64,000 nucleotides of DNA from JANWVO01 sp037446555 (lineage in GTDB: Bacteria > Acidobacteriota > Terriglobia > Bryobacterales > Bryobacteraceae), in NCBI GenBank assembly GCA_037446555.1, contig JBBIIK010000009.1:27540-91539 (forward strand), written 5' to 3'. Position numbers and translations under genes: made by a program. The notes under the pieces are model-generated. The model searched no databases and had not been told where the DNA came from. It worked only from the letters and a program-made list of their open reading frames with translations. Of the stretch, positions 18,286 to 26,682 are shown one piece after another. Within the stretch, counting starts at the first letter, position 1; each line of letters starts with the position of its first letter.

Positions 18286-19095
18286 ATGGGCGCGCCGGGC
18301 GGCACATCCGTGATGCGGTTCGAGGGCGTATGCCTCGCCTTCGGCGAGGAGTGCGTGCTGGAGGGCATCACTTTCGACGTCTCGCGCGGGGAGACGCTGG
18401 TCATCCAGGGCGCGGCGGCGAGCGGCAAGACGCTCATCCTGAAGCTGGCGCTCGGGCTGCTGCGGCCCACGCGCGGGCGCATCTGGCTCTTCGGGCAAGA
18501 CGTGACCGAATGCCGCGAACAGGAATGGAACGACATCCGGGCGCGGATCGGAATGCTGTTTCAGGAAGGAGGGCTGTTCGACTCGCTCACCGTGGAGGAG
18601 AACGTCGCCTACCCGCTGCTCAACCAGAAACGCGCGCCAATGTCGGAAGGCGAGGTGGGCAGGCGCGTCCAGGAGTCGCTCGAGTTCGTCGAACTGGGCC
18701 ACACCCTCGACAAGTTTCCGAGCGAGCTCAGCGGCGGCATGCGGCGCCGCGTCGGCATCGCTCGCGCCATCGTCACGCAGCCGGAGCTGTTGCTGTACGA
18801 TTCGCCCACCGCCGGGCTCGACCCGATCACCGCCACCACCATCATGGCGCTGATCGTCAAAGGGCGCGACGCGAGCCACGCCACCACCGTGATGGTCACG
18901 CACCGCCACCAGGACGGCGAGCTGCTGGACCGCTACCTCTGGGACGCCGCCTCCGCACGCCTCGTCCCGGCCGAACCGGGCAGCACACGCACCCGCTACA
19001 TGGTGCTGCGCGAGGGAAGAATCGTGTTTCTCGGAACGCCTGCCGAATTCGACTCCTGCGAGGACTCCTATGTCGCCAAGTTCTCCAGCCGGTAG
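18286..19095 (+). CDS. mlaF: MlaF-type ABC transporter ATPase with atypical Walker B
   Basis: This 269-aa ATPase would power the adjacent MlaE permease. It shows Walker A GAAASGKT, a Q-loop (FQEGGLF), signature LSGGM and H-loop VTHRHQ. The Walker B segment reads LLLYDSPTAGLD, so the residue normally occupied by catalytic Glu is Ser. In E. coli MlaF the Glu is needed for hydrolysis, so this protein may be slow, may use another base, or may belong to a subfamily with this change. It also has a C-terminal extension of about 40 residues. It lies 6 bp after mlaE. Confidence 0.92.
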   Translation: MGAPGGTSVMRFEGVCLAFGEECVLEGITFDVSRGETLVIQGAAASGKTLILKLALGLLRPTRGRIWLFGQDVTECREQEWNDIRARIGMLFQEGGLFDSLTVEENVAYPLLNQKRAPMSEGEVGRRVQESLEFVELGHTLDKFPSELSGGMRRRVGIARAIVTQPELLLYDSPTAGLDPITATTIMALIVKGRDASHATTVMVTHRHQDGELLDRYLWDAASARLVPAEPGSTRTRYMVLREGRIVFLGTPAEFDSCEDSYVAKFSSR

Positions 19096-19143
19096 GACCC
19101 GCCACGTATCCATGACGATCATGGGAAGCTAGGGAGGAGAGCC

Positions 19144-20217
19144 ATGCCTTCGCCGCAAAAGGTAGCCTGGTCGCAGCTCAGGGTCGGGATCATGGCAATT
19201 GTCGCGCTGTCGCTGCTGGCCCTGCTGATCTTCCTGATGACCGGAGCCGACAACCCCTTCGAGAAGAAGGCAACGCTTTACACGTACATGGTGGACTCTG
19301 CGGCGATGACGGAGGGGTCCGCCGTCCGCCTGAATGGTATCCTCGTCGGCAAGGTTCGGAAGATCGAGATCACCGGCGACAAGGACAATTCGCGCGCCGT
19401 GAGAATGACGCTCGCCGTCGACCTGACGGCGCTGCCGCTCATCCCCGAGGACTCCATCATCGGCTTCAGCGCCGAAAACGTCCTGGGATCGAAGTTCCTC
19501 AACATCCGCCGCGGCACAAGCCAGAAGACTGTCCGGGACGGCGGCACATTGCAGGCGCGCGACGACAAGGACTTTCTGGAGGTGGTGCAGTCTGCCATGC
19601 CGCTGCTCGACTCGATGCAGTCGATCCTCCGGCGCGTCGACGGCCTCATTGAACACATCGAGTCAGGGCGCGGCAACCTCGGACGCCTCATCAAGGACGA
19701 GCAGCTCTACGCCCGCATCAACAACACCCTGGCCGACGTGCAGCAGATCACTGCCGCCGTGCGCGAGGGCAAGGGCACCGTCGGACACCTGGTCTACGAC
19801 GAGGGGCTCTACCAGGATCTGCGCCGCACGCTGGCGCGCTTCGACCGGCTCGCCGAAGGGCTGGAGCGCGGCGAAGGCACCGCTGGAAAGCTGCTCAAGG
19901 ATCCGGCCCTGTACGACGAGCTGCGCGCGACTTCGAAGGAGCTGCACGCGTTGATCGAGAACCTCAACAAGGGCGAAGGCACCGCCGGCAAGCTCCTGCG
20001 CGACGAGGCGCTGCACCAGCGCCTGGTGGCCACGCTCGACAAGGTTAACCTCACCATCGACCGCCTCAATGCCGGGCAGGGAACGCTCGGTCAGCTGATG
20101 ACCAACCCGGCGTTGTACGAGAATCTCACCGCCACATCCTCCCAGATGAGCTCCCTGATGCGCGACTTCCGCGCCAACCCGAAGAAGTTCCTCACCATCC
20201 AGCTCAAACTGTTCTGA
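19144..20217 (+). CDS. MCE domain lipid-binding protein (MlaD-like) with five C-terminal repeats
   Basis: The 357-aa protein has one N-terminal membrane helix (about 15-34). The MCE/MlaD domain (about 40-130) carries GSAVRLNGILVGKV and AENVLGSKFLNI. The C-terminal half contains five related units built on G-x-G-x-x-G-x-L-x-x-(D/N)-x-x-(L)-(Y/H): GRGNLGRLIKDEQLY, GKGTVGHLVYDEGLY, GEGTAGKLLKDPALY, GEGTAGKLLRDEALH, GQGTLGQLMTNPALY. They are separated by about 35 residues of helix. MCE proteins form hexameric rings that pass lipids; the repeats may form an extended stalk. It overlaps the next gene (TGATG). Confidence 0.92.
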   Translation: MPSPQKVAWSQLRVGIMAIVALSLLALLIFLMTGADNPFEKKATLYTYMVDSAAMTEGSAVRLNGILVGKVRKIEITGDKDNSRAVRMTLAVDLTALPLIPEDSIIGFSAENVLGSKFLNIRRGTSQKTVRDGGTLQARDDKDFLEVVQSAMPLLDSMQSILRRVDGLIEHIESGRGNLGRLIKDEQLYARINNTLADVQQITAAVREGKGTVGHLVYDEGLYQDLRRTLARFDRLAEGLERGEGTAGKLLKDPALYDELRATSKELHALIENLNKGEGTAGKLLRDEALHQRLVATLDKVNLTIDRLNAGQGTLGQLMTNPALYENLTATSSQMSSLMRDFRANPKKFLTIQLKLF

Positions 20218-21041
20218 TGGCGGCGCGCACGCTCACGGTCAATGCCGACGACTTCGGATTCACGCGCGGCGTCAATCTCGGCATCCTTCACTGCCACCTG
20301 AACGGCATTCTCACCTCCGCCACGCTGATGGCCAACGGCGCGGCGTTCGAGCACGCCGTCGAGCTCGCCCGGTCCCATCCATCGCTCGACATGGGCGCGC
20401 ACCTGACGCTCGTGCAGGGAATCTCGGTGAGAAACGGACAGCCGCTGCCCGAAAGCGTCCCCGCGCTCGTGCGCGAGCTGGCTCTGCGCCGGCTCAATCC
20501 CTATGACGAGCTGAAGGCGCAGATGGAAAAGATTCTCGCCGCCGGAATCCGCCTGACGCACCTGGACACGCACAAGCACACGCACCTGCTGCCCCCCGTG
20601 CTCGAGGCTGTCGTGCGGTTGGGCCGCGAGTATGGCGTGCGCTGGGTGCGCCGTCCCTTCGACCTGCCCCTGCCCGCCTCCCACGAGCCCGCTCCTCTCG
20701 CCGTGCGCCTGGCGCGGCGGGCCATGACTCCATTGCAGAGCAGATTCGAACGGCGGATCGGCGCCGCAGGCTTGCGGGCAACGGATCACTTCGCCGGCTT
20801 CCAGTGGACCGGGCGCTTCACTGCCGGCGACGTCGCCGCGCTTTTGCGCACACTGCCGCCGGGTACGACGGAGTTCATGACTCACCCGGGCTACTGCGAC
20901 GAGGATCTGCAGAACGCGCCAACGCGGCTGAAAGAGAGCCGGGAGGCAGAACTGCGTGTGCTGACCGGCCCGGAGGTGCGGCGCGCCGCCGGAGAGTGCG
21001 GCATCCGGTTGGCCGGCTACGCGGACCTGGATGCGGCATAG
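20217..21041 (+). CDS. ChbG/HpnK (YdjC-like) family carbohydrate deacetylase
   Basis: This 274-aa member of the YdjC/ChbG/HpnK fold shows the metal motif VNADDFGFT (residues 8-16), MGAHLTLVQG and DTHKHTHLLP. ChbG deacetylates chitobiose, and HpnK belongs to hopanoid gene sets. The start ATG overlaps the MCE stop (TGATG), so it is translated with the lipid transport genes. This favours a role in lipid or glycolipid processing over chitobiose use. The specific substrate is unknown. Confidence 0.88.
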   Translation: MAARTLTVNADDFGFTRGVNLGILHCHLNGILTSATLMANGAAFEHAVELARSHPSLDMGAHLTLVQGISVRNGQPLPESVPALVRELALRRLNPYDELKAQMEKILAAGIRLTHLDTHKHTHLLPPVLEAVVRLGREYGVRWVRRPFDLPLPASHEPAPLAVRLARRAMTPLQSRFERRIGAAGLRATDHFAGFQWTGRFTAGDVAALLRTLPPGTTEFMTHPGYCDEDLQNAPTRLKESREAELRVLTGPEVRRAAGECGIRLAGYADLDAA

Positions 21042-21053
21042 GCGCCGCGCCCA

Positions 21054-21314
21054 TCAACGCCCAAAATACGCGGCGTTCTTCTGCGCGTAATCCTTCCACT
21101 TCTCCGGCAGGTCGTCGAGAGCGAAAATGGCGCTGACCGGGCACACAGGCACGCAGGCGCCGCAGTCGATGCATTCCACCGGGTCGATGTAGAGCATCTC
21201 CGCCTGCTCATAGGCGGGCTCGTCCTTGCGCGGGTGGATGCAGTCCACCGGACAGGCATCGACGCAGGCGGTGTCCTTGGTGCCAATGCAGGGTTCAGCG
21301 ATCACATAGGCCAT
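21054..21314 (-). CDS. fdxA: Seven-iron ferredoxin (3Fe-4S/4Fe-4S)
   Basis: This 86-aa electron carrier starts with MAYVIAEPCIG, using ATG 21314 with GAGGGG upstream; a longer frame to 21404 is unlikely. The first cluster uses CIGTKDTACVDACP spacing (C-x7-C-x3-CP), typical of 7Fe ferredoxins that keep a 3Fe-4S site. The second is CIDCGACVPVCP. It stands alone and converges on the ChbG-like gene, and no dedicated redox partner is adjacent. Confidence 0.94.
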   Translation of the reverse strand: MAYVIAEPCIGTKDTACVDACPVDCIHPRKDEPAYEQAEMLYIDPVECIDCGACVPVCPVSAIFALDDLPEKWKDYAQKNAAYFGR

Positions 21315-21440
21315 GATGGAATCCCCTCTTCTAGCGAAGTGAAACCCAGCTACCTCTTTCCATGAAGCTAGCATAGGGCGGCGATAGCTTTCAATTTCAG
21401 CCATTTCCGGCTGATTTCCGGAAATCGCCGCGCCGGCGGC

Positions 21441-21474
21441 CGCGCCCGCCTGTACCGGGTTTTTTGCGGGCGCG
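21441..21474. other. GC-rich inverted repeat between ferredoxin and galU
   Basis: CGCGCCCGC (21441-21449) and GCGGGCGCG (21466-21474) can pair into a 9-bp stem with a loop carrying a T run. It lies in the 203-bp divergent intergenic region between the ferredoxin and galU. It could be a regulatory structure or just GC-rich sequence; I see no convincing promoter hexamers here. Confidence 0.25.
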
Positions 21475-21517
21475 TCCCCGCCCCGGGTGATGGGCTGCCG
21501 GGGCCTTGTTGTCTAAA

Positions 21518-22414
21518 ATGGGCATGATGATTCCACCCGTTCGCAAGGCCGTCTTCCCCGCTGCGGGCCTCGGCACGCGCTTCCTTCCCGCTACCAAGGC
21601 CATGCCCAAGGAGATGCTTCCGCTGGTGGACAAACCGCTCATCCAGTACGGCATCGAAGAGACCATCGCCAGCGGCATGCGCCACATTGTGATCGTCACC
21701 GGCCGCGGCAAGACCGCCATCGAGGATCACTTCGACGTTTCCTTCGAGCTGGAGCATCTGCTCGAATCGCGGGGCAAGACGGAGACTCTCGAGGCCGTAC
21801 GCGCCATCTCGGTCCTGATCGACGTGGCCTACGTGCGGCAGAAGGAAGCCCTCGGGCTGGGCCACGCCGTGCTCCGCGCCAAGGAGCTGGTGGGCCCGGA
21901 ACCGTTCGCCGTCGTTCTCTCCGACGACGTGATCGACGCTCCTGTGCCCTGCCTCCGGCAGTTGCTGTCCGTGTACGAGTTCTACGGCACCTCCGTGCTG
22001 GCCCTGATGGAGGTTCCTCGCGAGCAGATCAGCGCCTATGGCGTGGTCGCCGCCGAACCGCGCCCGCATGAGGGGATGGACGGGCAGGTCTTCCGCATCC
22101 ACGACCTCGTCGAGAAGCCCCGCCCGGATGACGCCCCCTCCAACCTCGCCATCATCGGCCGCTACATCCTGACGCCAGAAATCTTCGCCTCCATCGAGGC
22201 CACGCCCCCGGGGCGGAACAACGAAATTCAGCTCACCGATGCCCTCAAGCACCTCCTGAAGTACCGCCCCATCTATGGCGTGAAGTTCAGCGGCAAGCGC
22301 TTCGATGCGGGCGACAAGCTGGGTTTCCTGCAAGCCACCGTCGAGTTTGCGCTGAAACGGCCCGATCTGGGCCGCGAGTTCCGCTCCTGGCTGGCAGGAC
22401 TCGGCCTCGCGTGA
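21518..22414 (+). CDS. galU: UTP-glucose-1-phosphate uridylyltransferase
   Basis: This enzyme makes UDP-glucose for envelope and exopolysaccharide synthesis. It shows the nucleotidyl-transferase signature FPAAGLGTRFLPATKAMPKEM, then VDKPLIQY, SDDVIDAP and the later VEKPRPDDAPSNLAIIGRYI. About 298 aa is the normal length. Three ATGs compete at 21518, 21524 and 21527, none with a clear ribosome binding site; I take the first. It is a single gene here, opposite a tiny convergent gene one base away. Confidence 0.96.
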   Translation: MGMMIPPVRKAVFPAAGLGTRFLPATKAMPKEMLPLVDKPLIQYGIEETIASGMRHIVIVTGRGKTAIEDHFDVSFELEHLLESRGKTETLEAVRAISVLIDVAYVRQKEALGLGHAVLRAKELVGPEPFAVVLSDDVIDAPVPCLRQLLSVYEFYGTSVLALMEVPREQISAYGVVAAEPRPHEGMDGQVFRIHDLVEKPRPDDAPSNLAIIGRYILTPEIFASIEATPPGRNNEIQLTDALKHLLKYRPIYGVKFSGKRFDAGDKLGFLQATVEFALKRPDLGREFRSWLAGLGLA

Positions 22415-22415
22415 G

Positions 22416-22493
22416 TCATCCGGCCACCGGCATGGGCAGCAATAGTGCCAGCAGCAGGCCCCCGATCACCGCCGCAAGCACCCGGATCGCCAT
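22416..22493 (-). CDS. Putative 25-aa hydrophobic peptide
   Basis: ATG 22493 is preceded at seven bases by GGGAGGA (22501-22507), a very strong ribosome binding site. It begins a 25-codon frame ending at TGA 22416-22418. The peptide (MAIRVLAAVIGG then LLLALLLPMPVAG) is one membrane-spanning segment with a single positive charge near the start. It lies 45 bp downstream of the DinB gene on the same strand, so it could be the last gene of that transcript. Single-helix microproteins often bind larger membrane proteins; no partner is evident. The evidence is only the start signal and composition. Confidence 0.45.
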   Translation of the reverse strand: MAIRVLAAVIGGLLLALLLPMPVAG

Positions 22494-22538
22494 CGCGGCA
22501 TCCTCCCACTGGCATTCTGGCCCCGCGCGAAGCGGATG

Positions 22539-23033
22539 TCAAGCCTCTGGCGCTTCCATGTAAGGCATCGGCGGCACCTTGCCGCGGAGCCGCGCATACA
22601 CGGTGAGCGCCCCGCGGTGATGCGCCGTGTGATCGCGGATGGCGCCAAGGATCGTGAACCGCGGCGCGCCGCCCATGATCGGCCCGCCGGGAAGCGGCGC
22701 ATCCCACTCCTCCGGGCTGTGGGCGCCAATGGCAGCCTTGCCGGCGGCAAAGGCCCGCTCCAGCCACTGCCGGGCCTCGGCCAAGGACTGGACGCTGCGA
22801 ACCTCCCGGTCCATGCCCTCCCAGTCCATCGAGAAGCCCGCCGGGTTGAAGGCTCCCTCAAAGAACCATTCGATGGTCTGCGCGACGTGCGCCACCTGCT
22901 GCGCGGCGGTGAACGTGCCTTCCGCCGGCGCGAATCCGGAGTCTTCCTCGGTCAGGCTGCGGGTGGAGCGCTCGAAGTACTCCTGGATATTGGCCAGATC
23001 CTGCTCGAGATCCGCGAGAATGAAATCCTTCAC
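22539..23033 (-). CDS. DinB superfamily protein
   Basis: This 164-aa four-helix-bundle protein of the DinB/YfiT type is found widely as a putative metal-dependent hydrolase or thiol-transferase. The likely metal ligands are His49 (in QQVAHVAQT) and the paired histidines of DHTAHHRG near residue 140. It has no signal peptide. Family members are numerous and mostly uncharacterised. Next to it, on the same strand, lie a small HTH gene upstream and the putative 25-aa peptide downstream. Confidence 0.88.
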   Translation of the reverse strand: MKDFILADLEQDLANIQEYFERSTRSLTEEDSGFAPAEGTFTAAQQVAHVAQTIEWFFEGAFNPAGFSMDWEGMDREVRSVQSLAEARQWLERAFAAGKAAIGAHSPEEWDAPLPGGPIMGGAPRFTILGAIRDHTAHHRGALTVYARLRGKVPPMPYMEAPEA

Positions 23034-23108
23034 TGAACGCCCCCTCCCCGGAGGCAGGATTCAGTGTCGCTCAGCAGGGGGAAGGATGCAAGTCCGGCGC
23101 GCGTCTTT

Positions 23109-23333
23109 TCAGCGCACGGCGGCCCAGGCGGGCGCCGGGCGGCTGGCTGCCAGCAGGCGAAGCACCACCAGATCGGACGGCTGGAAGTACATCCGCGGCA
23201 GATTCGCCATTTCCTCATCGTCCTCAAGCAGGTGGGCGCGAACCAGCGCGCGGAAATCGTCAAGCGTCAGCCCGAGGGCTCGTGCGGCCTCGGCCTCGCT
23301 GTAGTAGCCTTTGGGCGGGCGATGGGTTCTCAT
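23109..23333 (-). CDS. Small MerR-like helix-turn-helix protein
   Basis: The 74-aa protein starts at ATG 23333 and includes YYSEAEAARALGLTLDDFRALVRAHL, a MerR/excisionase-type winged helix motif. A conserved acidic linker and a Tyr/Phe-rich wing (MYFQPSDLVVLRLL) follow. It lacks a sensor domain, so it may act as a simple DNA-binding regulator. It is oriented the same way as the DinB gene 75 bp downstream and divergent from the PLP lyase. Confidence 0.75.
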   Translation of the reverse strand: MRTHRPPKGYYSEAEAARALGLTLDDFRALVRAHLLEDDEEMANLPRMYFQPSDLVVLRLLAASRPAPAWAAVR

Positions 23334-23511
23334 ACCGGTTCGCCTGATGACACCCCGATTGTAGCCCGCCGCCCTGCGGCGGCTGAATCCGCAAATCGTC
23401 TGAGATGCGCTCAAATGGGGACGGCGGCGCCCGGATGCCGCCGGGACTATCGTACTAAGGTTCCCCCAGCTGGCCCGGCACGATACACTATTGGGGCGGA
23501 GGAACCCCGCC

Positions 23512-24792
23512 ATGGCACCTCGCCGCTTTCTTCATGGAACCCACCCGTCCACCGAAGTTCTCACGCGCGGCTTCGATCCGCGGCTCTCGGTGGGCAGTGC
23601 CCGTCCTGCCGTTTTCCGAAGCTCGACCTATGTCTTCTCAAGTCCAGAAGCCGCGGAGCGCGCCTTCGCTCTGTTGACCGGCAAAGCCGAACTTGAGCCC
23701 GGCGAGCAGCCGGACCTGATCTACTCGCGCTTCAACCACCCGAATGCGGAGATCCTGGAAGACCAGATCGTGCCGCTCGAAGAGGGCGCCGAGTGGGCCA
23801 TCGTGTTCAACTCCGGCATGGCCGCCATCATGACCGCGCTGCTGGCGCTGCTGAAGCCCGGTGACTCCATGGTCTACACCGTGCCGCTCTACGGGGGCAC
23901 GCAGCATATGGTTCACGACTTGCTCGAGCCCCTCAACATCCGCTGCATCCCCGTCATCGCCGGCCGCTCGGCGGAGATCGACGAGGCCATCCGCGCCGCG
24001 CCGGACCTCAGGGCCGTGTTTATTGAAACGCCCGCCAACCCCACCATGGTGATGACAGACATCAAGCGGGCCGCTCTCACCGCCGCGGCGCGCGACCCGA
24101 AGCCGGTAGTCATCGTGGATAACACCTTCCTTGGTCCGGCATTCCAGCACCCCATCACCCACGGCGCGGACCTGGTCATCTACTCCGCCACGAAATACCT
24201 GGGCGGGTTCTCGGACCTGCTGGCCGGCGTCGTGCTGGGCGCCGACAAGTCCCTCGACCTCCCCATCCGCGCCCGCCGCGGGATGTTCGGCAACATCCTC
24301 CAGCCCGACGAGTGCTGGATCCTCGACGGACGCCTGCCCACCGTCAGCCTCCGCATGAACCGCCAGTCGAAGAACGCGCAGCGCATCGCCGAAAGCCTGG
24401 TGAAGCGGCCCGAAATCCGGCACGTCTACTACCCGACGCTGTTCGACGATCCTGAACAGATCCGCATCCGCCTTTCCCAGTGCGACTATCCCGGCGCCAT
24501 GATCGCGCTCGACCTCCATGGCGGCAAGCCCGCGGCCTTCGAATTCCTGCGCAGCATCCGCCTCGCCCACAACGCCGTCTCCCTCGGCGGCATGGAGACG
24601 CTCGTGTGCCATCCGGCCACCACCACCCACGCCGGTTGCAGCGAGCAGGAGCGGCGCATCGCCGGCATCACCGACGGCCTCGTGCGCATTTCGGTCGGCG
24701 TCGAGGATTGGCGCGACCTGCTGCGCGACTTCGAACAGGCGCTCGACCGCGTCTCGGAGTTCCTGGCTGCGCAGCCCCAGCCCTCGCTCTAG
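23512..24792 (+). CDS. Cys/Met metabolism PLP-dependent enzyme (gamma-lyase/synthase family)
   Basis: This 426-aa fold-type I PLP enzyme starts at ATG 23512 behind GGAGGAA. It shows YSRFNHPN, FNSGMAAIMTALLAL, VDNTFLGPAFQHP and the PLP lysine in YSATKYLGG. The MGL/cystathionine gamma-synthase family also includes O-acetylhomoserine sulfhydrylase. The length and the SLGGMETLVCHPATTTH block fit methionine gamma-lyase or cystathionine gamma-lyase/synthase; which one is not resolved. Its last four bases overlap the convergent CPBP gene. Confidence 0.9.
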   Translation: MAPRRFLHGTHPSTEVLTRGFDPRLSVGSARPAVFRSSTYVFSSPEAAERAFALLTGKAELEPGEQPDLIYSRFNHPNAEILEDQIVPLEEGAEWAIVFNSGMAAIMTALLALLKPGDSMVYTVPLYGGTQHMVHDLLEPLNIRCIPVIAGRSAEIDEAIRAAPDLRAVFIETPANPTMVMTDIKRAALTAAARDPKPVVIVDNTFLGPAFQHPITHGADLVIYSATKYLGGFSDLLAGVVLGADKSLDLPIRARRGMFGNILQPDECWILDGRLPTVSLRMNRQSKNAQRIAESLVKRPEIRHVYYPTLFDDPEQIRIRLSQCDYPGAMIALDLHGGKPAAFEFLRSIRLAHNAVSLGGMETLVCHPATTTHAGCSEQERRIAGITDGLVRISVGVEDWRDLLRDFEQALDRVSEFLAAQPQPSL

Positions 24793-25652
24793 CGGAAAAA
24801 CGTCCGCCAGAAGACCACCGTGCAGGCGTGCGTCACCATGGCGGCGCGGATCCCGCCTCCGGCCCGGTACGCCAGTCCGTAGAACACGCCCGCCACCGCA
24901 GCCACCACCGCGAACCGCCAGTTCGGAAACTCGCGGAAGCCCAGATGCGCCAGCCCGAACAGCGCCGACGCCGCACAAAGCCCGATCCGCGGCTGCAGCA
25001 GCCCGCGGAAAAAGAACTCCTCGCTCAGAGCCACCACCCAGAGAATCCCGAAGAACGTCGCCACAGCGTTCAGCGCCGCCAGCGGCCACGGGCCAGCCGG
25101 CCACTCAGGGCGCGCGAATCCCGTCAGCAGCGCCATCGCCAGCGCCACCGGCGCCAGCATCAGGAAGTACCGCGCTCCCGTCTTCCACTCGCGCGGTTCC
25201 GGCCAGAAGCCGAAGCCCGCGCCCTCCGGCTGCCAGTCGCGCAGGATGGTGACCAGCGTCGTGCGGATCCACATCAGCTGCCCCAGAAACTCCATCCGCA
25301 GCTCGCCCGCGGGCGGGTAGAGCGGCCGGAAGACCTTGAACAGGACCGGCGCCGCCGCCAGAGCCACCATCACCGCCCAGCCGTGCCGGACTTTGCGCAG
25401 CGCCGGACTCAGCAGGACGAACGCCGCGGCCATCCCCCCAAGCGCCAGAACGCCCGGCAGGCTGCTCTGCGGAAGAGCCACGTGATACAGCGCGCACGAC
25501 AGCGGCGCCGCCGCCACCAGCAGCCTCGGCTGCCAGCGCTCGCGCCACAACCGGCGCGCCATGCTGGCGTACATCGCCGCCTCCACCACGACTGCAATCG
25601 TTACCCATGTCAGCAGCGCCGCATCGCCGCCCAGCTTTTCCAGCCACGGCAT
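24789..25652 (-). CDS. CPBP (CAAX-like/Rce1) intramembrane metalloprotease
   Basis: The 287-aa multi-pass membrane protein has the CPBP motifs SEEFFFRGLLQ (E-E-x3-R), LFGLAHLGF (F-x3-H) and a final THACTVVFWR. About seven or eight hydrophobic segments precede and surround these. Eukaryotic relatives process prenylated proteins; bacterial ones include self-immunity and exosortase-like enzymes. There are no sorting or bacteriocin genes nearby, so the substrate is unknown. Confidence 0.88.
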   Translation of the reverse strand: MPWLEKLGGDAALLTWVTIAVVVEAAMYASMARRLWRERWQPRLLVAAAPLSCALYHVALPQSSLPGVLALGGMAAAFVLLSPALRKVRHGWAVMVALAAAPVLFKVFRPLYPPAGELRMEFLGQLMWIRTTLVTILRDWQPEGAGFGFWPEPREWKTGARYFLMLAPVALAMALLTGFARPEWPAGPWPLAALNAVATFFGILWVVALSEEFFFRGLLQPRIGLCAASALFGLAHLGFREFPNWRFAVVAAVAGVFYGLAYRAGGGIRAAMVTHACTVVFWRTFFR

Positions 25653-25739
25653 TCTCTACAATCATAGGGCGCGCCGCCGCCCCAGCGCCCGCGCCGCGCA
25701 GGTGTACAATCAGGGCAAGCTCTTGAGAAAGGCTTCCCC

Positions 25740-26630
25740 ATGAACCGTCGCGAATTTGTCGGCTCCTCCGCTGCGTCGCTCGCCGCGGCGCAGACTTCTT
25801 CTCAGCGTTTGCCCATGCGGAAGGGCGTCTACTGGAGCATGCTGCCTGCGAAGCTCTCCATCGAGGAGCGCTTCGCACTGGCAAAAGAGTGCGGCTTCGA
25901 ATCCGTGGAATGCCCCACCGAGGACAGCCTCTCCGTCGTGGAGGAGATCCTCGCCGCCAGCCGCAAGACGGGCTTGCCCGTGCACTCGGTGATGAACCGC
26001 GACCACTGGAAGTTCCCGCTGTCCAGCCCCGATCCGGCGGTGGTGGAGAAGTGCGTCCACGGCATCGAGACCAGCATCCGCAACGCGAAGACGTGGGGCG
26101 CGGAAACCGTGCTTCTGGTGCCCGCCGTGGTCAACGCCGAGGTCGGCTACAAGCAGGCGTGGGACCGCTCCAGCGCGCAGATCCGCAAGCTCATCCCGCT
26201 GGCTCGCGAGAACAAAGTGATCATCGGCGTCGAGGAAGTGTGGAACAAGTTCCTGCTCAGCCCGCTTGAGTTCGCCCAGTACGTCGATCAATTCGAGAGC
26301 CCGTGGGTGCGCGCCTACTTCGACGTCGGCAACATGGTGCTTTACGGCTTCCCGCAGGACTGGATCCGCACGCTCGGCAAACGGATCGTGAAGGTGCACC
26401 TGAAGGACTTCGGCTGGCGCACATACACGCTGCCGGGCGATCCGCCGCAGCGGAAGCGCGTGCCTGAGTTCGTCGACCTGCGCGAGGGTGAAATCGACTG
26501 GAAGGCGGTTCACAAGGCGTTCCAGGAGATCGGCTACCGCGGCGACGCCACGGTGGAACTGCGGGGCGGCGACGCCGCGTATCTCAAAGAAGTGAACCGG
26601 CGCGTGGACCTGATCCTGGAAGGCGCGTGA
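25740..26630 (+). CDS. Exported sugar phosphate isomerase/epimerase (TIM barrel)
   Basis: This 296-aa member of the xylose isomerase-like TIM barrel family starts with MNRREFVGSSAASLAAAQ, a Tat-type twin-Arg signal. Barrel motifs include ESVECPTED, VGVEEVWN-like IIGVEEVWNKF, AYFDVGNMV and VKVHLKDF, with Glu, Asp and His metal ligands. Such proteins are abundant in acidobacteria and planctomycetes and are usually of unknown sugar specificity. It lies 52 bp upstream of sppA. Confidence 0.9.
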   Translation: MNRREFVGSSAASLAAAQTSSQRLPMRKGVYWSMLPAKLSIEERFALAKECGFESVECPTEDSLSVVEEILAASRKTGLPVHSVMNRDHWKFPLSSPDPAVVEKCVHGIETSIRNAKTWGAETVLLVPAVVNAEVGYKQAWDRSSAQIRKLIPLARENKVIIGVEEVWNKFLLSPLEFAQYVDQFESPWVRAYFDVGNMVLYGFPQDWIRTLGKRIVKVHLKDFGWRTYTLPGDPPQRKRVPEFVDLREGEIDWKAVHKAFQEIGYRGDATVELRGGDAAYLKEVNRRVDLILEGA

Positions 26631-26682
26631 GCGGGCAGCGCGGCGCCGCAGGGGCGCGCGAGAGTCCGCGGAGGAGGGGATT

